Positions 18,061 through 28,476 of a DNA stretch of 34,329 nucleotides are shown in pieces. Below the pieces are notes generated by a model. That model was not told the DNA's origin. It saw only the letters and a list, made by a program, of their open reading frames with translations, and ran no database searches. The position numbers and the translations under genes were made by a program. Source of the stretch: Coemansia sp. RSA 1804 (Eukaryota; Kickxellomycota; Kickxellomycetes; Kickxellales; Kickxellaceae); the NCBI GenBank assembly GCA_027578815.1, contig JANBTH010000110.1, positions 1-34,329 of the forward strand, read 5' to 3'. Positions within the stretch are counted from its first letter, which is position 1. Each line of letters opens with the position of its first letter.

Positions 18061-18871
18061 AAATTCTCTCCTAAAAACATACAAAAACCAGTGTTTTCAG
18101 TATTTATACCTGCTAACATCTCATTACTAACAAAATATGGTAATAAGAATTGAATTCTAATTTCCGACTATGCCAGAATGTGCATCAAATGCTAGTATCG
18201 ATTGCGCCATTATAACATCTTTTGGACAACAGTGCTGTCTCTGAGGCGTTTTCTTAAATTGTCTGACGAGCGACTGTATTTTCTTCCATGCTTAAATGCA
18301 TTGGAGCGCTCCATTCCTTCTGATTGCAAATGTGGAAACTGCTTTTAATAGAGAAATTCAATAAAGTTTTAAAAGAGTAGCTGGATAATAAATTAGTGTA
18401 AACATAAAAAATAAAAAGAATAAGCTGTGCTGCGCTAAAAATAGTATAAAGAGTAATTTGATCACGACTAGTTCATAAGAATGGATCTAATCCGACCAAA
18501 GGCGGCTAATATTCATTCTATTTATGTTCGATATTCGTTGTATATTGGATAATTTTTATAATTGCGCAATGAAAATATGAGATATCAATGTCCATAAAGT
18601 CTTCATATTAATTGATTATATGGACTTTTCTGTCTCTTTCTCTTTCATAGTTTATATTCTATTCTCTTTGGCGTCTAGTCTTGAACATTAAACTTTTAAA
18701 GGGTTGGTTATTTTCACTATATTTCATACATGCTCTACTCTCTATTGCTTACATGCCTGTAGAAAACATAAAAAACATTTTTCTACAACGTTTAAATACT
18801 GTTTATTTCCAGTCAAATATCCAACATTGTTGTATCTAATTTTTTAAACTAAACGTTAGTACCGCTGTATT
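18061..18871 (+). promoter_or_regulatory. AT-rich upstream region of the first ABCC transporter
   Basis: This 811-bp AT-rich spacer has no supportable gene. A short C/T-rich tract (about 18626-18650) lies about 230 bp before the ATG. I see no iron-type HGATAR cluster here, in contrast to the FET3/FTR1 promoter. Confidence 0.45.
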
Positions 18872-21800
18872 ATGCTACTTCCGGCGCTTCAGTCGCCAAA
18901 AGCAGCTATGTCAGCAGCTGCTTTTGGTTCTGTGTCAGCATATTGTCTGTACAGAGCTTATTACCACTTTTCAGGCATTAACTTGGATGATAAAAGAGTG
19001 CTTTGTGGTTTAGAGTCCAACTGGAATTTGTCTCTAGGTAACGACTGCTTCCGTATTGGTTTTGTGTGGCCAACCATTCTTTTCCTTGTTGGAGCAGCCT
19101 CTGCTCTTTCTTTCTGTCTCTGCTTTGTGCTTCCAATCAGAAGTGGAAGCAGATTTACCAGTGATGGCAGTTCTCCCTTCTCTCGTCTGTCAGTTGGAAG
19201 CATGCTTGTTCCAGTGCGTCGTCCTTCGGGTATGACCATTGTCGTTGACAACAGACTACGCATTGGAACATGCACTGTTATTCTGCTTACCATTCAAACG
19301 GCATTGTGTTTTACCTGGAACTTTAGTTCAACGATAACTGAGGAGAATGGCTCTAAAGATTACATGTATTTCAGTGCAATGGCCAGTCTTTCAGCAATTA
19401 TTCTGCTTCTGTCGACTATCTGCTTGGCTGCTCTTTGGCACAGCAACCGTATGACATATGCTGGTCTTTTTCCCTCTGTTCTTCCGGCTGCTGTTGGTCT
19501 GCAACTTATCTTTGAATTATGTGAGGTGTACTTTTCCTTTTTCACAGATAAGAACTCGAATGTTCCTATTATTGGAACTACTGCCTCTTCTCGCTCTAAT
19601 TACTTGGTTCTGACAACTGTTCTTAGTTTGTTTATTCAGTTTCTGTTTTTCCTGGTGCAATGGCGTCCTATTTTTTACCGCCCTTTCGACAGTACCCAAA
19701 GCAACTCTCAGTACAGCACAAAATATGCCACTGAAAATAATGATGAATTTACTCCTCTGTCTCATGCAAATGACCAGAAACCAAGTGAACTTGTTACATC
19801 GCCAGAGCGTAATTGCTCATGGTTTGATACTGTAACATTATCATGGATAAATGAGCTGCTTACAAGAGGTGCTAATAGCACCATCAACTATTCTGATTTG
19901 TACAGCCTGAGACCAGAGGATATGCCACTAAGCCATTGGAATCGCTACCTCCATTACCGCAAACCAGGTCGTTCACTGATAACCTCACTTTTGTTAACAT
20001 ATTGGCGCCAATTGTCTCTACAGTTTACATTAACTGTAGTTTTTTGTGTTTTGGATTTTGCAAATCCATTCTTCCTCCAACGTATTCTATACTCAATTGA
20101 GTTGTCAAAGCAAGGTTCGTCAACAGAAAATTCACGCACCAAATACATCAATGTTGTTGGATTGCTGTTTTTCACTTTGCTACATTCATTAGTAGTCAAT
20201 CAGTATATTTGGTCGGCACGTCGTCTTGTAATGTGGTTAAAGGGGCTTTTTGTAGCTGAGCTAACCACCAAAACATTGTGTCGCAGCGGAAAGGGCTCAA
20301 TGGAAAATAAAAATAAGCATAAGAATGCAAACAAGGATAATAATACCAAGGAGGATTTGGCTTACAGCAATGGCAAGGTCATGAATCTTCTAACTGCTGA
20401 CTTCAATGAAATAACTCATGCGAGCTTCAATCTGTTTTACATACTTATTGTAACTATCAAGCTAACAATTGGCATATGGTACATGTATAGCCTAATTGGA
20501 GCTTCTTCGCTTGTCGGTCTGGCAGCCACTATGTTATATATACCCCTGTCAAAGGTCTTACTTGCTCGGTATAGAAAAGTAATATCACAACAGAGCAAAG
20601 CAGGCGACAAGCGTGTTACAACAATTACAGAGATAATTCATGGCATAAAGGCAATCAAGTTGTTTGGGTGGGAGTCCCGGTTTATTGAAAAGGTCGACAA
20701 ATGCCATGAACAGCAGCTTTCCTACATGTGGAATAAATTCGTGTGGTCTACAATTCTTAGTGCCAGTGCAGCTTTGAATCCAATTATTATCCTTGTTTCT
20801 ATGTTTACATTCTATGTTGTTGTGTTTGGTTACACCTTGGATGCCAAAACCGCATTTACCTCTATTGTTGTTTTTCAGACAGTTCGTAGCTATGTAATTG
20901 AGCTACCCACTGCTATAGGCACGCTGGTTGGATCATATGTGGCACTTTTGCGTGTTGATTCGTATTTGGGACAGTCTCAGATTCAGGATCTAGAAAAACG
21001 CACTCCTGCACAAGGATTAAGCAATGAGTTAGGTTTTGATTGCGCTGATTTGGAATGGAACGTAAATGATAGTGCAGCCAATGTAGAGAATATCGATTTC
21101 AGCAATCCAAATGTACATGGAAACTCTGTTTCAATTGATGATAGCCAAATAATTGAAAACACACCACTGCTTACCTCAACCTCCAACTCACAGATTGCAC
21201 AGGTTAATAATCAACAGGATGTTATGAGATTTTCGCTAAAGAATATTGATGTTAGATTTCCACTTGGCCAACTGTCCATTGTTGCTGGGCCGACAGGAAG
21301 CGGAAAGTCCTCACTCTTGTCCGCACTAGTTGGTGAAATGAATTTAGTTCGTGGAAGTGTTCTACTTCCAACTATTGCTCCAAGTGCACTTGCTGAAAAC
21401 AATCCCAATTATAGAGATATTATTAATCTCTCTCGTGAAGGAGTAACAATGTATAACATTGCCTATATTGCACAAGAAGCATGGCTGCGTAATGCCACCA
21501 TTCGTGAAAACATTCTGTTTGGAGAGACTTATAACAGAGAAAGATATGAAGAGGCGCTTCGTATCTGTGCATTAAAACCTGATCTACGTATCCTGGCTGC
21601 TGGCGACATGTCAGAGATTGGCGAACGTGGAATTACGCTTTCTGGTGGACAGAAACAGCGTGTGGCTTTAGCTCGTGCTGTGTACTCTAGCCGTCGTATT
21701 CTTCTCATAGATGACTGTCTATCGGCTGTTGATGCACATACAGCAAAACACATTCTAGTTGAGTGTTTAGCAGGAAATTCTAAACTAATGCAAGAGCGTA

Positions 21801-24160
21801 CACGCGTTCTGGTCACTCACCACGTTGCAATGTGTCTTCCATATGCCCAGTACATGGTGATGATAAACGGTGGAAGGATTACACTAAAGGGCACACCGAC
21901 TGAGATTAGAAACAGCAACTCCTTATCATCAGTATTGATTAAAAATTTAGACGACAAGAACAACGAATCTGCTGAAAAGCAGAATAACAATAAGGAATCC
22001 CAAGCTAAAGATGTCAATGACAGAAAGTCTGAAGATGAGTACAACAAGGAGCATCTACAGAAGCTTGCAATCAAACGAGGAATTGATCCTAATGCCGATC
22101 TTTCTATGCTCCAGGGTGTTCTGATTAAAGATGAAGAGCGTGAGAAAGGATATGTCAAATTTGAGGTATGGAAAACATTTATGCAAGCATGTGGTAGTCG
22201 TTTGTTCTGGGCTTATCTTATTTTGATTCTTCTTGTAGTCGAAGCAATGACTGCATTGAGAAGCTACTGGATCAAGCTTTGGGTAGAATCATCAAACCGC
22301 TTTGCTTCTGGATTAAATACTTTAAAGAGCATATCTTTTGCTTTACAGTCAGCAAATAGCTTACATTATTCTGCTGATACTTTGTCATGGCTTTCATCGT
22401 ACAAATCCTATATTCCTAGCTCTCAAGAAGAGAATATTGTGATGTCAAGTCATCACTCTTCCATATACTGGTTGGGAATCTATACGCTGTTTGGTGTTTT
22501 AGGAATAGCATTTTCAGTTCTTGAATGGTATTCCTTGTTTACAGGCAGAGTCTCACTAGCAAGAGACATGCACAGAAAACTTATTCGCAGGGTCGTCCAT
22601 GCTGTGCCCAAATTCCATGAATCTACTACAGCCGGTCGTATTATCAACCGCTTTTCACGAGACATGTCGGTTATTGATAACGGAGCATCAGATGCCATTG
22701 GTTATTGGTTTTCCGGAATTATAAGCGTGCTGACAATCTATTTCATCATAACAGTCGCAATTCCAGCGTTTGCTATAGTTGCAATTGTAATTACAGGCAT
22801 TTTTGCAGTTATTACATTTTATTACCTCAGCACAACTCGCGAGCTTAAGCGTTTAGAATCAAACAGCATATCGCCTCTTCTTTCGTTGTTTGGTGAAATC
22901 ATCCAGGGCGCAACAACCATTCGTGCATTTGGTATTAAGCACTACTATATTAAAGAGGCGATTAACCGTATCAGTGCACATAACCGGCCGTTCTATGCTG
23001 TATGGGCAGCAAAAAGATGGCTAAATGTGCGCATATTGGCAGCTAGTTCGCTAATAGCAGCGTCCGCTGCAATCTTTGTTTTGAGTGAACAGAGCTGGAT
23101 TGATGCTGGAATAGCTGGGTTTATACTTTCGTATGCACTGGCGTTTTCGAATGAAATGGTTCCGGTTGTACGTGGCTACAGCGACAATGAGATGAATATG
23201 AATGCAATTGAACGTATTATGCAGTACTTGAATATTGAGCAAGAAGCAGCGCTGGAGACTGATTCTGAGAATAAGCCGCCAGCTACTTGGCCTTATAAAG
23301 GAGATTTGCAGATTAAAGATCTGGTTGTAGAGTATGTGCCTGGTGCACCTGTTTTGCATGGTGTCTCGTTTTCTGTTAAGCACGGCAAAAAGGTTGGTGT
23401 TGTTGGTCGCACGGGTGCTGGTAAAAGCACAATCTCCTTGGCGTTGCTACGGTTCTTGGAGGCAAGCAAGGGTCAAGTTGTTCTGAATGGTGTTGATATC
23501 TCAAAGATAGGCTTGGAGGATCTTCGCCGTAATGTGACAATTATTCCACAGGATCCTGTGCTGTTCAACGGCACAATCCGATTTAATCTGGATCCATTTG
23601 ACGAGCATCCTGATGAGCTGCTGTGGGAAGCTCTGCGTCGCACTCATTTGGTTAGAGAGACTGAGAGCCAAGCAAATAGCACAATATCTAGCATTGTCAA
23701 TGCTAACACCACAGAAGACAAGGATGTGGTAGCTCTTGAGCGCATGGCCGGAATATTCACTACTTTGGATGCCGAAATCAAGGAGAATGGAAACAACTTG
23801 TCTTCTGGCCAGCGACAGCTAGTAGCGCTTGCAAGAGCACTGGTGAGACGGTCTAAACTGATTATAATGGACGAAGCGACTGCGTCTGTTGACTTTGACA
23901 CTGACAGTCGTATTCAGAACACAATTCGCGGTCCAGAGTTTGCGAACTCTACATTACTTTGTATTGCCCATCGTCTGCGCACAATCATTGACTATGACAA
24001 GGTGCTTGTTCTGGATAACGGCAGGGTTGCAGAGTTTGACACGCCTTACAACTTGATACAAAAAGAAGGCGGAATATTCAGAAGCATGTGCAAGGAGTCT
24101 GGCGAGTACGAGCACATGAAAACGGCAGCAGATGCATCCTCTGGCGGCCGGGCTAGCTAA
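18872..24160 (+). CDS. Full-length ABCC (MRP-type) transporter
   Basis: This 1762-aa ATP-driven exporter has an N-terminal TMD0 (about residues 20-270), TMD1 (about 365-720), NBD1 (about 780-1010), TMD2 (about 1105-1420) and NBD2 (about 1470-1740). NBD1 has Walker A GPTGSGKS (806-813), signature LSGGQ (923-927) and Walker B LLIDD (947-948) with Asp instead of the catalytic Glu, as usual for ABCC NBD1. NBD2 has Walker A GRTGAGKS (1512-1519), signature LSSGQ (1643-1647) and Walker B with Glu1668, so it is the hydrolysing site. Fungal ABCC pumps move glutathione conjugates, metals, bile acids or drugs across the vacuolar or plasma membrane; the substrate here is unknown. The linker after NBD1 is Asn/Lys-rich. 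The stop is 102 bp from the convergent FET3 stop. Confidence 0.93.
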   Translation: MLLPALQSPKAAMSAAAFGSVSAYCLYRAYYHFSGINLDDKRVLCGLESNWNLSLGNDCFRIGFVWPTILFLVGAASALSFCLCFVLPIRSGSRFTSDGSSPFSRLSVGSMLVPVRRPSGMTIVVDNRLRIGTCTVILLTIQTALCFTWNFSSTITEENGSKDYMYFSAMASLSAIILLLSTICLAALWHSNRMTYAGLFPSVLPAAVGLQLIFELCEVYFSFFTDKNSNVPIIGTTASSRSNYLVLTTVLSLFIQFLFFLVQWRPIFYRPFDSTQSNSQYSTKYATENNDEFTPLSHANDQKPSELVTSPERNCSWFDTVTLSWINELLTRGANSTINYSDLYSLRPEDMPLSHWNRYLHYRKPGRSLITSLLLTYWRQLSLQFTLTVVFCVLDFANPFFLQRILYSIELSKQGSSTENSRTKYINVVGLLFFTLLHSLVVNQYIWSARRLVMWLKGLFVAELTTKTLCRSGKGSMENKNKHKNANKDNNTKEDLAYSNGKVMNLLTADFNEITHASFNLFYILIVTIKLTIGIWYMYSLIGASSLVGLAATMLYIPLSKVLLARYRKVISQQSKAGDKRVTTITEIIHGIKAIKLFGWESRFIEKVDKCHEQQLSYMWNKFVWSTILSASAALNPIIILVSMFTFYVVVFGYTLDAKTAFTSIVVFQTVRSYVIELPTAIGTLVGSYVALLRVDSYLGQSQIQDLEKRTPAQGLSNELGFDCADLEWNVNDSAANVENIDFSNPNVHGNSVSIDDSQIIENTPLLTSTSNSQIAQVNNQQDVMRFSLKNIDVRFPLGQLSIVAGPTGSGKSSLLSALVGEMNLVRGSVLLPTIAPSALAENNPNYRDIINLSREGVTMYNIAYIAQEAWLRNATIRENILFGETYNRERYEEALRICALKPDLRILAAGDMSEIGERGITLSGGQKQRVALARAVYSSRRILLIDDCLSAVDAHTAKHILVECLAGNSKLMQERTRVLVTHHVAMCLPYAQYMVMINGGRITLKGTPTEIRNSNSLSSVLIKNLDDKNNESAEKQNNNKESQAKDVNDRKSEDEYNKEHLQKLAIKRGIDPNADLSMLQGVLIKDEEREKGYVKFEVWKTFMQACGSRLFWAYLILILLVVEAMTALRSYWIKLWVESSNRFASGLNTLKSISFALQSANSLHYSADTLSWLSSYKSYIPSSQEENIVMSSHHSSIYWLGIYTLFGVLGIAFSVLEWYSLFTGRVSLARDMHRKLIRRVVHAVPKFHESTTAGRIINRFSRDMSVIDNGASDAIGYWFSGIISVLTIYFIITVAIPAFAIVAIVITGIFAVITFYYLSTTRELKRLESNSISPLLSLFGEIIQGATTIRAFGIKHYYIKEAINRISAHNRPFYAVWAAKRWLNVRILAASSLIAASAAIFVLSEQSWIDAGIAGFILSYALAFSNEMVPVVRGYSDNEMNMNAIERIMQYLNIEQEAALETDSENKPPATWPYKGDLQIKDLVVEYVPGAPVLHGVSFSVKHGKKVGVVGRTGAGKSTISLALLRFLEASKGQVVLNGVDISKIGLEDLRRNVTIIPQDPVLFNGTIRFNLDPFDEHPDELLWEALRRTHLVRETESQANSTISSIVNANTTEDKDVVALERMAGIFTTLDAEIKENGNNLSSGQRQLVALARALVRRSKLIIMDEATASVDFDTDSRIQNTIRGPEFANSTLLCIAHRLRTIIDYDKVLVLDNGRVAEFDTPYNLIQKEGGIFRSMCKESGEYEHMKTAADASSGGRAS

Positions 24161-24207
24161 TCCAGACTACCTTATTAGCGCTATTGTGGATAGATTAAGT
24201 ATAAGTA

Positions 24208-24213
24208 AATAAA
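24208..24213 (+). terminator. Poly(A) signal of the first ABCC gene
   Basis: AATAAA begins 48 bp after the ABCC stop, within the 102-bp gap to the convergent FET3 gene. The two 3'UTRs probably overlap. Confidence 0.5.
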
Positions 24214-24262
24214 ACAGTTTGAACAAGTAGCTTTTCGGAGGAAGGAAGTGAAAGTGGTTTGT

Positions 24263-26017
24263 TTACTCGGCCAGCCGTGCAGGCGATGCGGCGGTGGTAG
24301 CGTAGGTCTTCTTTGAGCTCCAGCCGTACCAGAAGATTGTAGCAAAGCCAACAAGCGCAGAGAGGACGCAGCCAGCCATTGCGCCACGCGCTTTGCGGGT
24401 CCAGTGAATTGGATACGGGAAGGGACCATTGGGAACACCCTCTAGATCAAAGCCCGAGCGGCCTGCAGCGTTTCCTTTGGTTGGAATAGAAGCCAGAGCG
24501 CAGTGATCGAGGATCTGTTGCGGAACACTAAGCCTTTTCTGCATGACGTCGGGCGCCTCGAGAATCACCATAGCCAGACCGCCCTCGATATGCCATTCAA
24601 TGTGGCAATGGAAGAACCAGGCGCCTGGGTTGTCAGCGCGGAACCGCAGGATGACATACTCCATGCTTGGAATGGTGACGGTGTCGCGCTGCATTGGTGG
24701 CGACGTCGGGCGCGGATTGTACGAAGCATCGTATGGCGCCGGACCACGCTCGATCATCTGGAAGTGGTGGCCATGCAGGTGGAAAGGGTGCGTGCCGGCG
24801 TCGTAGTTGTTGACAATAAGCTGCACATCCTGCATGTGCTGGACCACACGCGCGTTGGTCTGCGGACCGTAGACCGTTGCATTCAGAGCGTCAGCGCCTG
24901 TTGTCAGCGCTGTCATCATCACTGGCACTCGCGGCGCAACATATGTGATGTTGTTGAATGTGCCGTGGTTCAGTGCGTCAGTGTACTGGTTGAAGAACAC
25001 ATCCAGCTGGAAGCTGACGTCAAATCCAAGCGCTGCCGCCTTCTTGCGTGGCACCAGATCAATGTCGCTAAATGGCGACCAATCAACAGAGTCGTCGCGC
25101 TTGAGCGGCGCATCCGCCGAGTATTCCACAATTCCCGTTGAGTTGTAGTTGAGTCCTTCTGGGATGCTGTCAAACATGTCAGTATCCATATCGGCGTGGA
25201 ACACAAAGTTGCTGTCTGTTTCATTGTGCGCTGTGACGAGAATCGATGTGCGCTGAGCGGCAGACAGAATAACGTTGCCGACGGTTTGCTCCTCGGTGTC
25301 AAATCCGTCGACCTCGATGACGCGCATAGTGTGGCCCTCGATAGAGAAGTGGAACATTGACAGCGCCGACATGTTTATCAGTCGGATACGATACGTCTTG
25401 CCTGCCTCAAACGGCAGCTTCTTCTGCGTATCTCCGCCCACGCCGCCAATTAATGCTCCGCTGGGCACCGGCTCTGCGCCGCCCGGGTTCTTCCAGCTCA
25501 GGAACTGCTTCAGCAGCGCCGCCGCCTGATCGTGGTACCAGTCCTCCAGCGTCAGCACTATCTCTTCGTCGTACTTGTACGGCTCATCAGGGTCGTGCAG
25601 AATCACTGGTGCGCGGATTCCGTCCACGTACTGTGCGCTGTAGTGCGAGTGGATCCAGTACGTGCCGGTCTGCTGGACTGGAATCCGGTACGTAAAGTTG
25701 GCTCCCGGCGGAATCCCGCACTGCGTCACCATAAATGGTCCGTCGTAGTAGTTGGTTCCGTTCTGGTATAGTCCGTGCGAGTGCAGCGTTGTTGGCGTGT
25801 TCAGAGAGTTGCGGATTTCCAGCACCAGCGTGTCGTTGAGCGATGCATGTATCTCTGGTACCGGCCACACGCCGTTGACGCCAATCACTTGTCGCTCCAT
25901 TTTTCCGTCGGGATTCGCTGTCACGTATCCAATGTCCCAGTAGTATGTAACATCCTTGGCCATTGCTGCTGCCGCTAGCAGCCCTGTAGCCAGCGTCCTA
26001 ATAAGCCCAGCCACCAT
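24263..26017 (-). CDS. FET3: Fet3-type multicopper ferroxidase
   Basis: This plasma-membrane oxidase converts Fe(II) to Fe(III) for Ftr1 and reduces O2 to water. The 584-aa protein has a signal peptide (about residues 1-20), three cupredoxin domains, many N-glycosylation sites, one transmembrane helix (about 545-567) and a short cytosolic tail. All four copper-ligand segments are present: HSHG (79-82), HSH (123-125), HPFHLHGHHF (410-419) and HCHIEWH (470-476), with Leu481 in the axial T1 position as in Fet3. The VNGVWPVPEI start of domain 1 also fits. It is transcribed divergently from FTR1 across 1.38 kb, the arrangement expected for genes made together. The start is the first Met, directly followed by the signal sequence. 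Confidence 0.95.
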   Translation of the reverse strand: MVAGLIRTLATGLLAAAAMAKDVTYYWDIGYVTANPDGKMERQVIGVNGVWPVPEIHASLNDTLVLEIRNSLNTPTTLHSHGLYQNGTNYYDGPFMVTQCGIPPGANFTYRIPVQQTGTYWIHSHYSAQYVDGIRAPVILHDPDEPYKYDEEIVLTLEDWYHDQAAALLKQFLSWKNPGGAEPVPSGALIGGVGGDTQKKLPFEAGKTYRIRLINMSALSMFHFSIEGHTMRVIEVDGFDTEEQTVGNVILSAAQRTSILVTAHNETDSNFVFHADMDTDMFDSIPEGLNYNSTGIVEYSADAPLKRDDSVDWSPFSDIDLVPRKKAAALGFDVSFQLDVFFNQYTDALNHGTFNNITYVAPRVPVMMTALTTGADALNATVYGPQTNARVVQHMQDVQLIVNNYDAGTHPFHLHGHHFQMIERGPAPYDASYNPRPTSPPMQRDTVTIPSMEYVILRFRADNPGAWFFHCHIEWHIEGGLAMVILEAPDVMQKRLSVPQQILDHCALASIPTKGNAAGRSGFDLEGVPNGPFPYPIHWTRKARGAMAGCVLSALVGFATIFWYGWSSKKTYATTAASPARLAE

Positions 26018-26188
26018 CTCTCGCTTCTTGCTTTCTTGAAAGACAGAAACTTCTGGTTGTTATTGTGTCGGGAAATAAAAGCACCGCTGTGATGGAATAC
26101 TGGAGAGAAAAAGAGAGAAAAAAGAAGGATGACAATGATAATGGATAAGAGTGAGCGAGTGCCAAAGTGTTAAATACTTTACCTAGCA

Positions 26189-26194
26189 TTTATA
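26189..26194 (-). promoter_or_regulatory. Likely TATA box of FET3
   Basis: TATAAA on the minus strand lies 172 bp upstream of the FET3 start, just beyond its C/T-rich leader. Confidence 0.4.
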
Positions 26195-26715
26195 TTGTTC
26201 GGAGCGAAAAACTGGGGACAGCCGACTAGCTGTGCTCTTTTTATTTTTGGTTTTATATGTTTCTCTGGTATCGCCCCCCATTTTCCGTCAACGCTAGTAA
26301 ATTAATTTTCTATTCTCCCTCTCCCCGTCTAACCAAATGAGGAACCCTCCGGTAGAGTAGAAAAATAAATAAGACTCAAGCAACATGCAGAGTTTATTTT
26401 CCCTCATTGTTTACGCTTGTCCGATGCGCAATTTCGAGTAAAAAAGCGCAGAAATGTCAGTAAGCCAATGTTTTCCCTCCTTCCCCAAAACAAAAAACAC
26501 AAGTATCCCACTTTAACCGGCGACGGTAATTCCGACCCTTCTTCCTCTATTGCAATTGAAAGAATTGAAGCAAGTCGAATGCAATTGCATCAGGAACGAT
26601 CTCCATAGAACAAACGCTTTGACACCCGCAAACCTCTCGCCCCAAAACTCTGTTCCTTTTGGAAACTAAAATAACAAGTAAATAAATAAGCAAAAGTGAT
26701 TGCCCTCATCAGCCT

Positions 26716-26724
26716 TTATCTGAT
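26716..26724 (-). promoter_or_regulatory. Iron-GATA repressor site ATCAGATAA
   Basis: The minus strand reads ATCAGATAA, an exact match to the ATCWGATAA site bound by the fungal iron repressors of the SreA/Fep1/Urbs1 family. It is set inside a CATCA...TGATG inverted repeat (26707-26725) and lies near the middle of the FET3/FTR1 region, 699 bp from FET3 and 673 bp from FTR1. The match is seen directly; function is inferred from the family. Confidence 0.6.
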
Positions 26725-27239
26725 GGACTTTTTATTCTTCTCACTCTTCCTCACTCAGCCCCCTATCCTTCGATCGGGAGATCCGAGAAAGAGTGCAACT
26801 GATAAAAAGAAAAAACTGTTGTTTCGAACAGATAAGGCCATGCAGGTGGCCAATCGAATCATGTGAAGCCTAGCATATGGTCATTCATTAGCTGACGAAG
26901 GGGAAGCAGAAATTAAATTTTTTTACTTTCTAACCAGAACATTCTGTTGCTGACATTAACGCTGAAACGTTTTGCCCATTCGGCAACTCCGATAGCCAAA
27001 AACTAATTTTTATTTCTCACAGGCTGACGGAGAGAAAGAGAGAGGGAATATGGCAATTGCCGCGCATCGCCGTTGTTGTGGTTGTTGTTGTTGTTGTTGC
27101 TGTCTTTACTTTGCTGGAGCGAAAACCAAAGGCATTAAACCCATTTAGCAAAAGGGAAGAAGGTTATTCCCTGTTACCAGCAACAGCATCAAGGAACAAC
27201 AAACCACTTTTTTTTCTGCTGTTCATCCATTCTTCCATA

Positions 27240-27247
27240 TATATAAA
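27240..27247 (+). promoter_or_regulatory. Likely TATA box of FTR1
   Basis: TATATAAA lies 150 bp upstream of the FTR1 ATG, before the C/T-rich leader. Confidence 0.45.
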
Positions 27248-27396
27248 GTGTATACATTTTTAACTAGCTATTTTCCTCTCTCTCTTGTTGTTTTTCTCCC
27301 TACTCTTGCCATTGCCAACCCTTCCTCGCATAATAATAATAATAATATTACGGGTAAGAACAACAGTACGCTCTTACATCTAGTCCAACACTAACA

Positions 27397-28476
27397 ATGG
27401 CAAACGACGTCTTCAATGTTGCAATCTTTTTCATTCTGTTCCGCGAAACCATCGAGGCAGCCGTAATCGTCTCCGTGCTTCTCTCGTTCTGCAAACAGAT
27501 GTTTGCACACGACGCACAGACATACAAGCGAGCGCGCAAGCAGATCTGGATTGGCTCACTAGTAGGGTTCTCGGTGTGTCTAGCAATTGGCGTCATATTC
27601 ATTGCCATCTTCTACACGCTAGCCAACGACTTGTGGGCGAAAGCAGAGAATCTCTGGGAAGGAATCTTTTGTCTTATAGCGACGGTCATGATTACAGTCA
27701 TGGGCATCGGGATGCTGCGCGCTGGTCGGATGCAAGACAAGTGGCGGGACAAGCTGGCAGCTGCAATGGAGGAGCGGTCCGAACGGCGCGGCTGGCGCAA
27801 GTGGTTTGACTTCAAGATATTTGGCAAAAAGTACTTGTTCTTCCATCTTCCGTTTCTAACAGTCTTGCGTGAAGGACTGGAGGCCGTCGTATTTGTTGGC
27901 GGCGTGTCGCTTGGCATCAAGGCAAAATCAATTCCGCTCCCCGTGATCATTGGTATTCTGTGCGGCTGTATCATCGGATTCGTCATGTACCGTAGCGGCA
28001 ACGCAATGTCGTTCCATTGGTTCTTTGTGGTGATGACGTGCTTCTTGTATCTGATCTCCGCCGGTCTGATGTCGCGTGCCGTGTGGTTTTTTGAGATGCA
28101 TGGGTTTGCAAAGTACGCCGGTGCTGATCCCGACAAGTCTGGTATCATTGATATACGCCATAACGTCTGGGCCCTGAATTACGGTAACCCTGAGGCCAAC
28201 GATGACTCTGGCTGGGGCATCTTTAATGCTGTGCTTGGCTGGCAGAATATTGCTACATATGGCTCCGTCATCTCGTACTGTCTCTACTGGGCCGTTTTGT
28301 CCATCTTCTTGGTTGTGCTGCGGATCAGAGAGATTAAGCACGATCGCATGAAGATTGTTCCTAATTGCGATCTAGATGATCCGCAGATTGCTCAAAAGGA
28401 GGATGCTGATTCGGACAAAGTCTATCCAAAGGCAACTGTTGCTGCGGCTACGACCTTGCATAGTCCGCTGGAATGA
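27397..28476 (+). CDS. FTR1: Ftr1-type high-affinity iron permease
   Basis: This plasma-membrane permease takes up Fe(III) passed on by Fet3. The 359-aa protein has seven expected membrane helices. Both essential REXXE iron motifs are present: RETIE (16-20) in the first helix and REGLE (158-162) in the fourth. The loop GNPEANDDSGWGIFNAVLGWQN matches the conserved Ftr1 region before the last helix. A hydrophilic cytosolic tail (about 320-359) is Asp-rich. It is the partner of the divergent FET3 gene; each usually needs the other to reach the cell surface. The start is the only reasonable Met and sits directly before the first helix. Confidence 0.95.
   Translation: MANDVFNVAIFFILFRETIEAAVIVSVLLSFCKQMFAHDAQTYKRARKQIWIGSLVGFSVCLAIGVIFIAIFYTLANDLWAKAENLWEGIFCLIATVMITVMGIGMLRAGRMQDKWRDKLAAAMEERSERRGWRKWFDFKIFGKKYLFFHLPFLTVLREGLEAVVFVGGVSLGIKAKSIPLPVIIGILCGCIIGFVMYRSGNAMSFHWFFVVMTCFLYLISAGLMSRAVWFFEMHGFAKYAGADPDKSGIIDIRHNVWALNYGNPEANDDSGWGIFNAVLGWQNIATYGSVISYCLYWAVLSIFLVVLRIREIKHDRMKIVPNCDLDDPQIAQKEDADSDKVYPKATVAAATTLHSPLE

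Larger units (their letters stand above)
26018..27396. promoter_or_regulatory. Shared FET3/FTR1 divergent promoter
   Basis: This 1.38-kb region has no credible gene. Each gene has a TATA-like box at a plausible distance and a C/T-rich leader on its own strand (plus-strand purines at about 26102-26130 for FET3; 27272-27310 for FTR1). HGATAR sites occur at 26136-26141, 26716-26721 (minus), 26800-26805, 26830-26835 and 26990-26995. A (GTT)n-like run lies at about 27072-27100 and (AAT)n at 27331-27346. Iron-dependent repression by a GATA factor is the likely control. Confidence 0.6.

Noticed and set aside
24263..26017. Laccase instead of Fet3
   Set aside because: The C-terminal membrane helix, the Leu at the axial copper position and the divergent FTR1 partner all fit a ferroxidase better.
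26417..26608. 63-codon frame in the FET3/FTR1 promoter
   Set aside because: It starts with TTG, has no domain, and sits in DNA best explained as a shared promoter.
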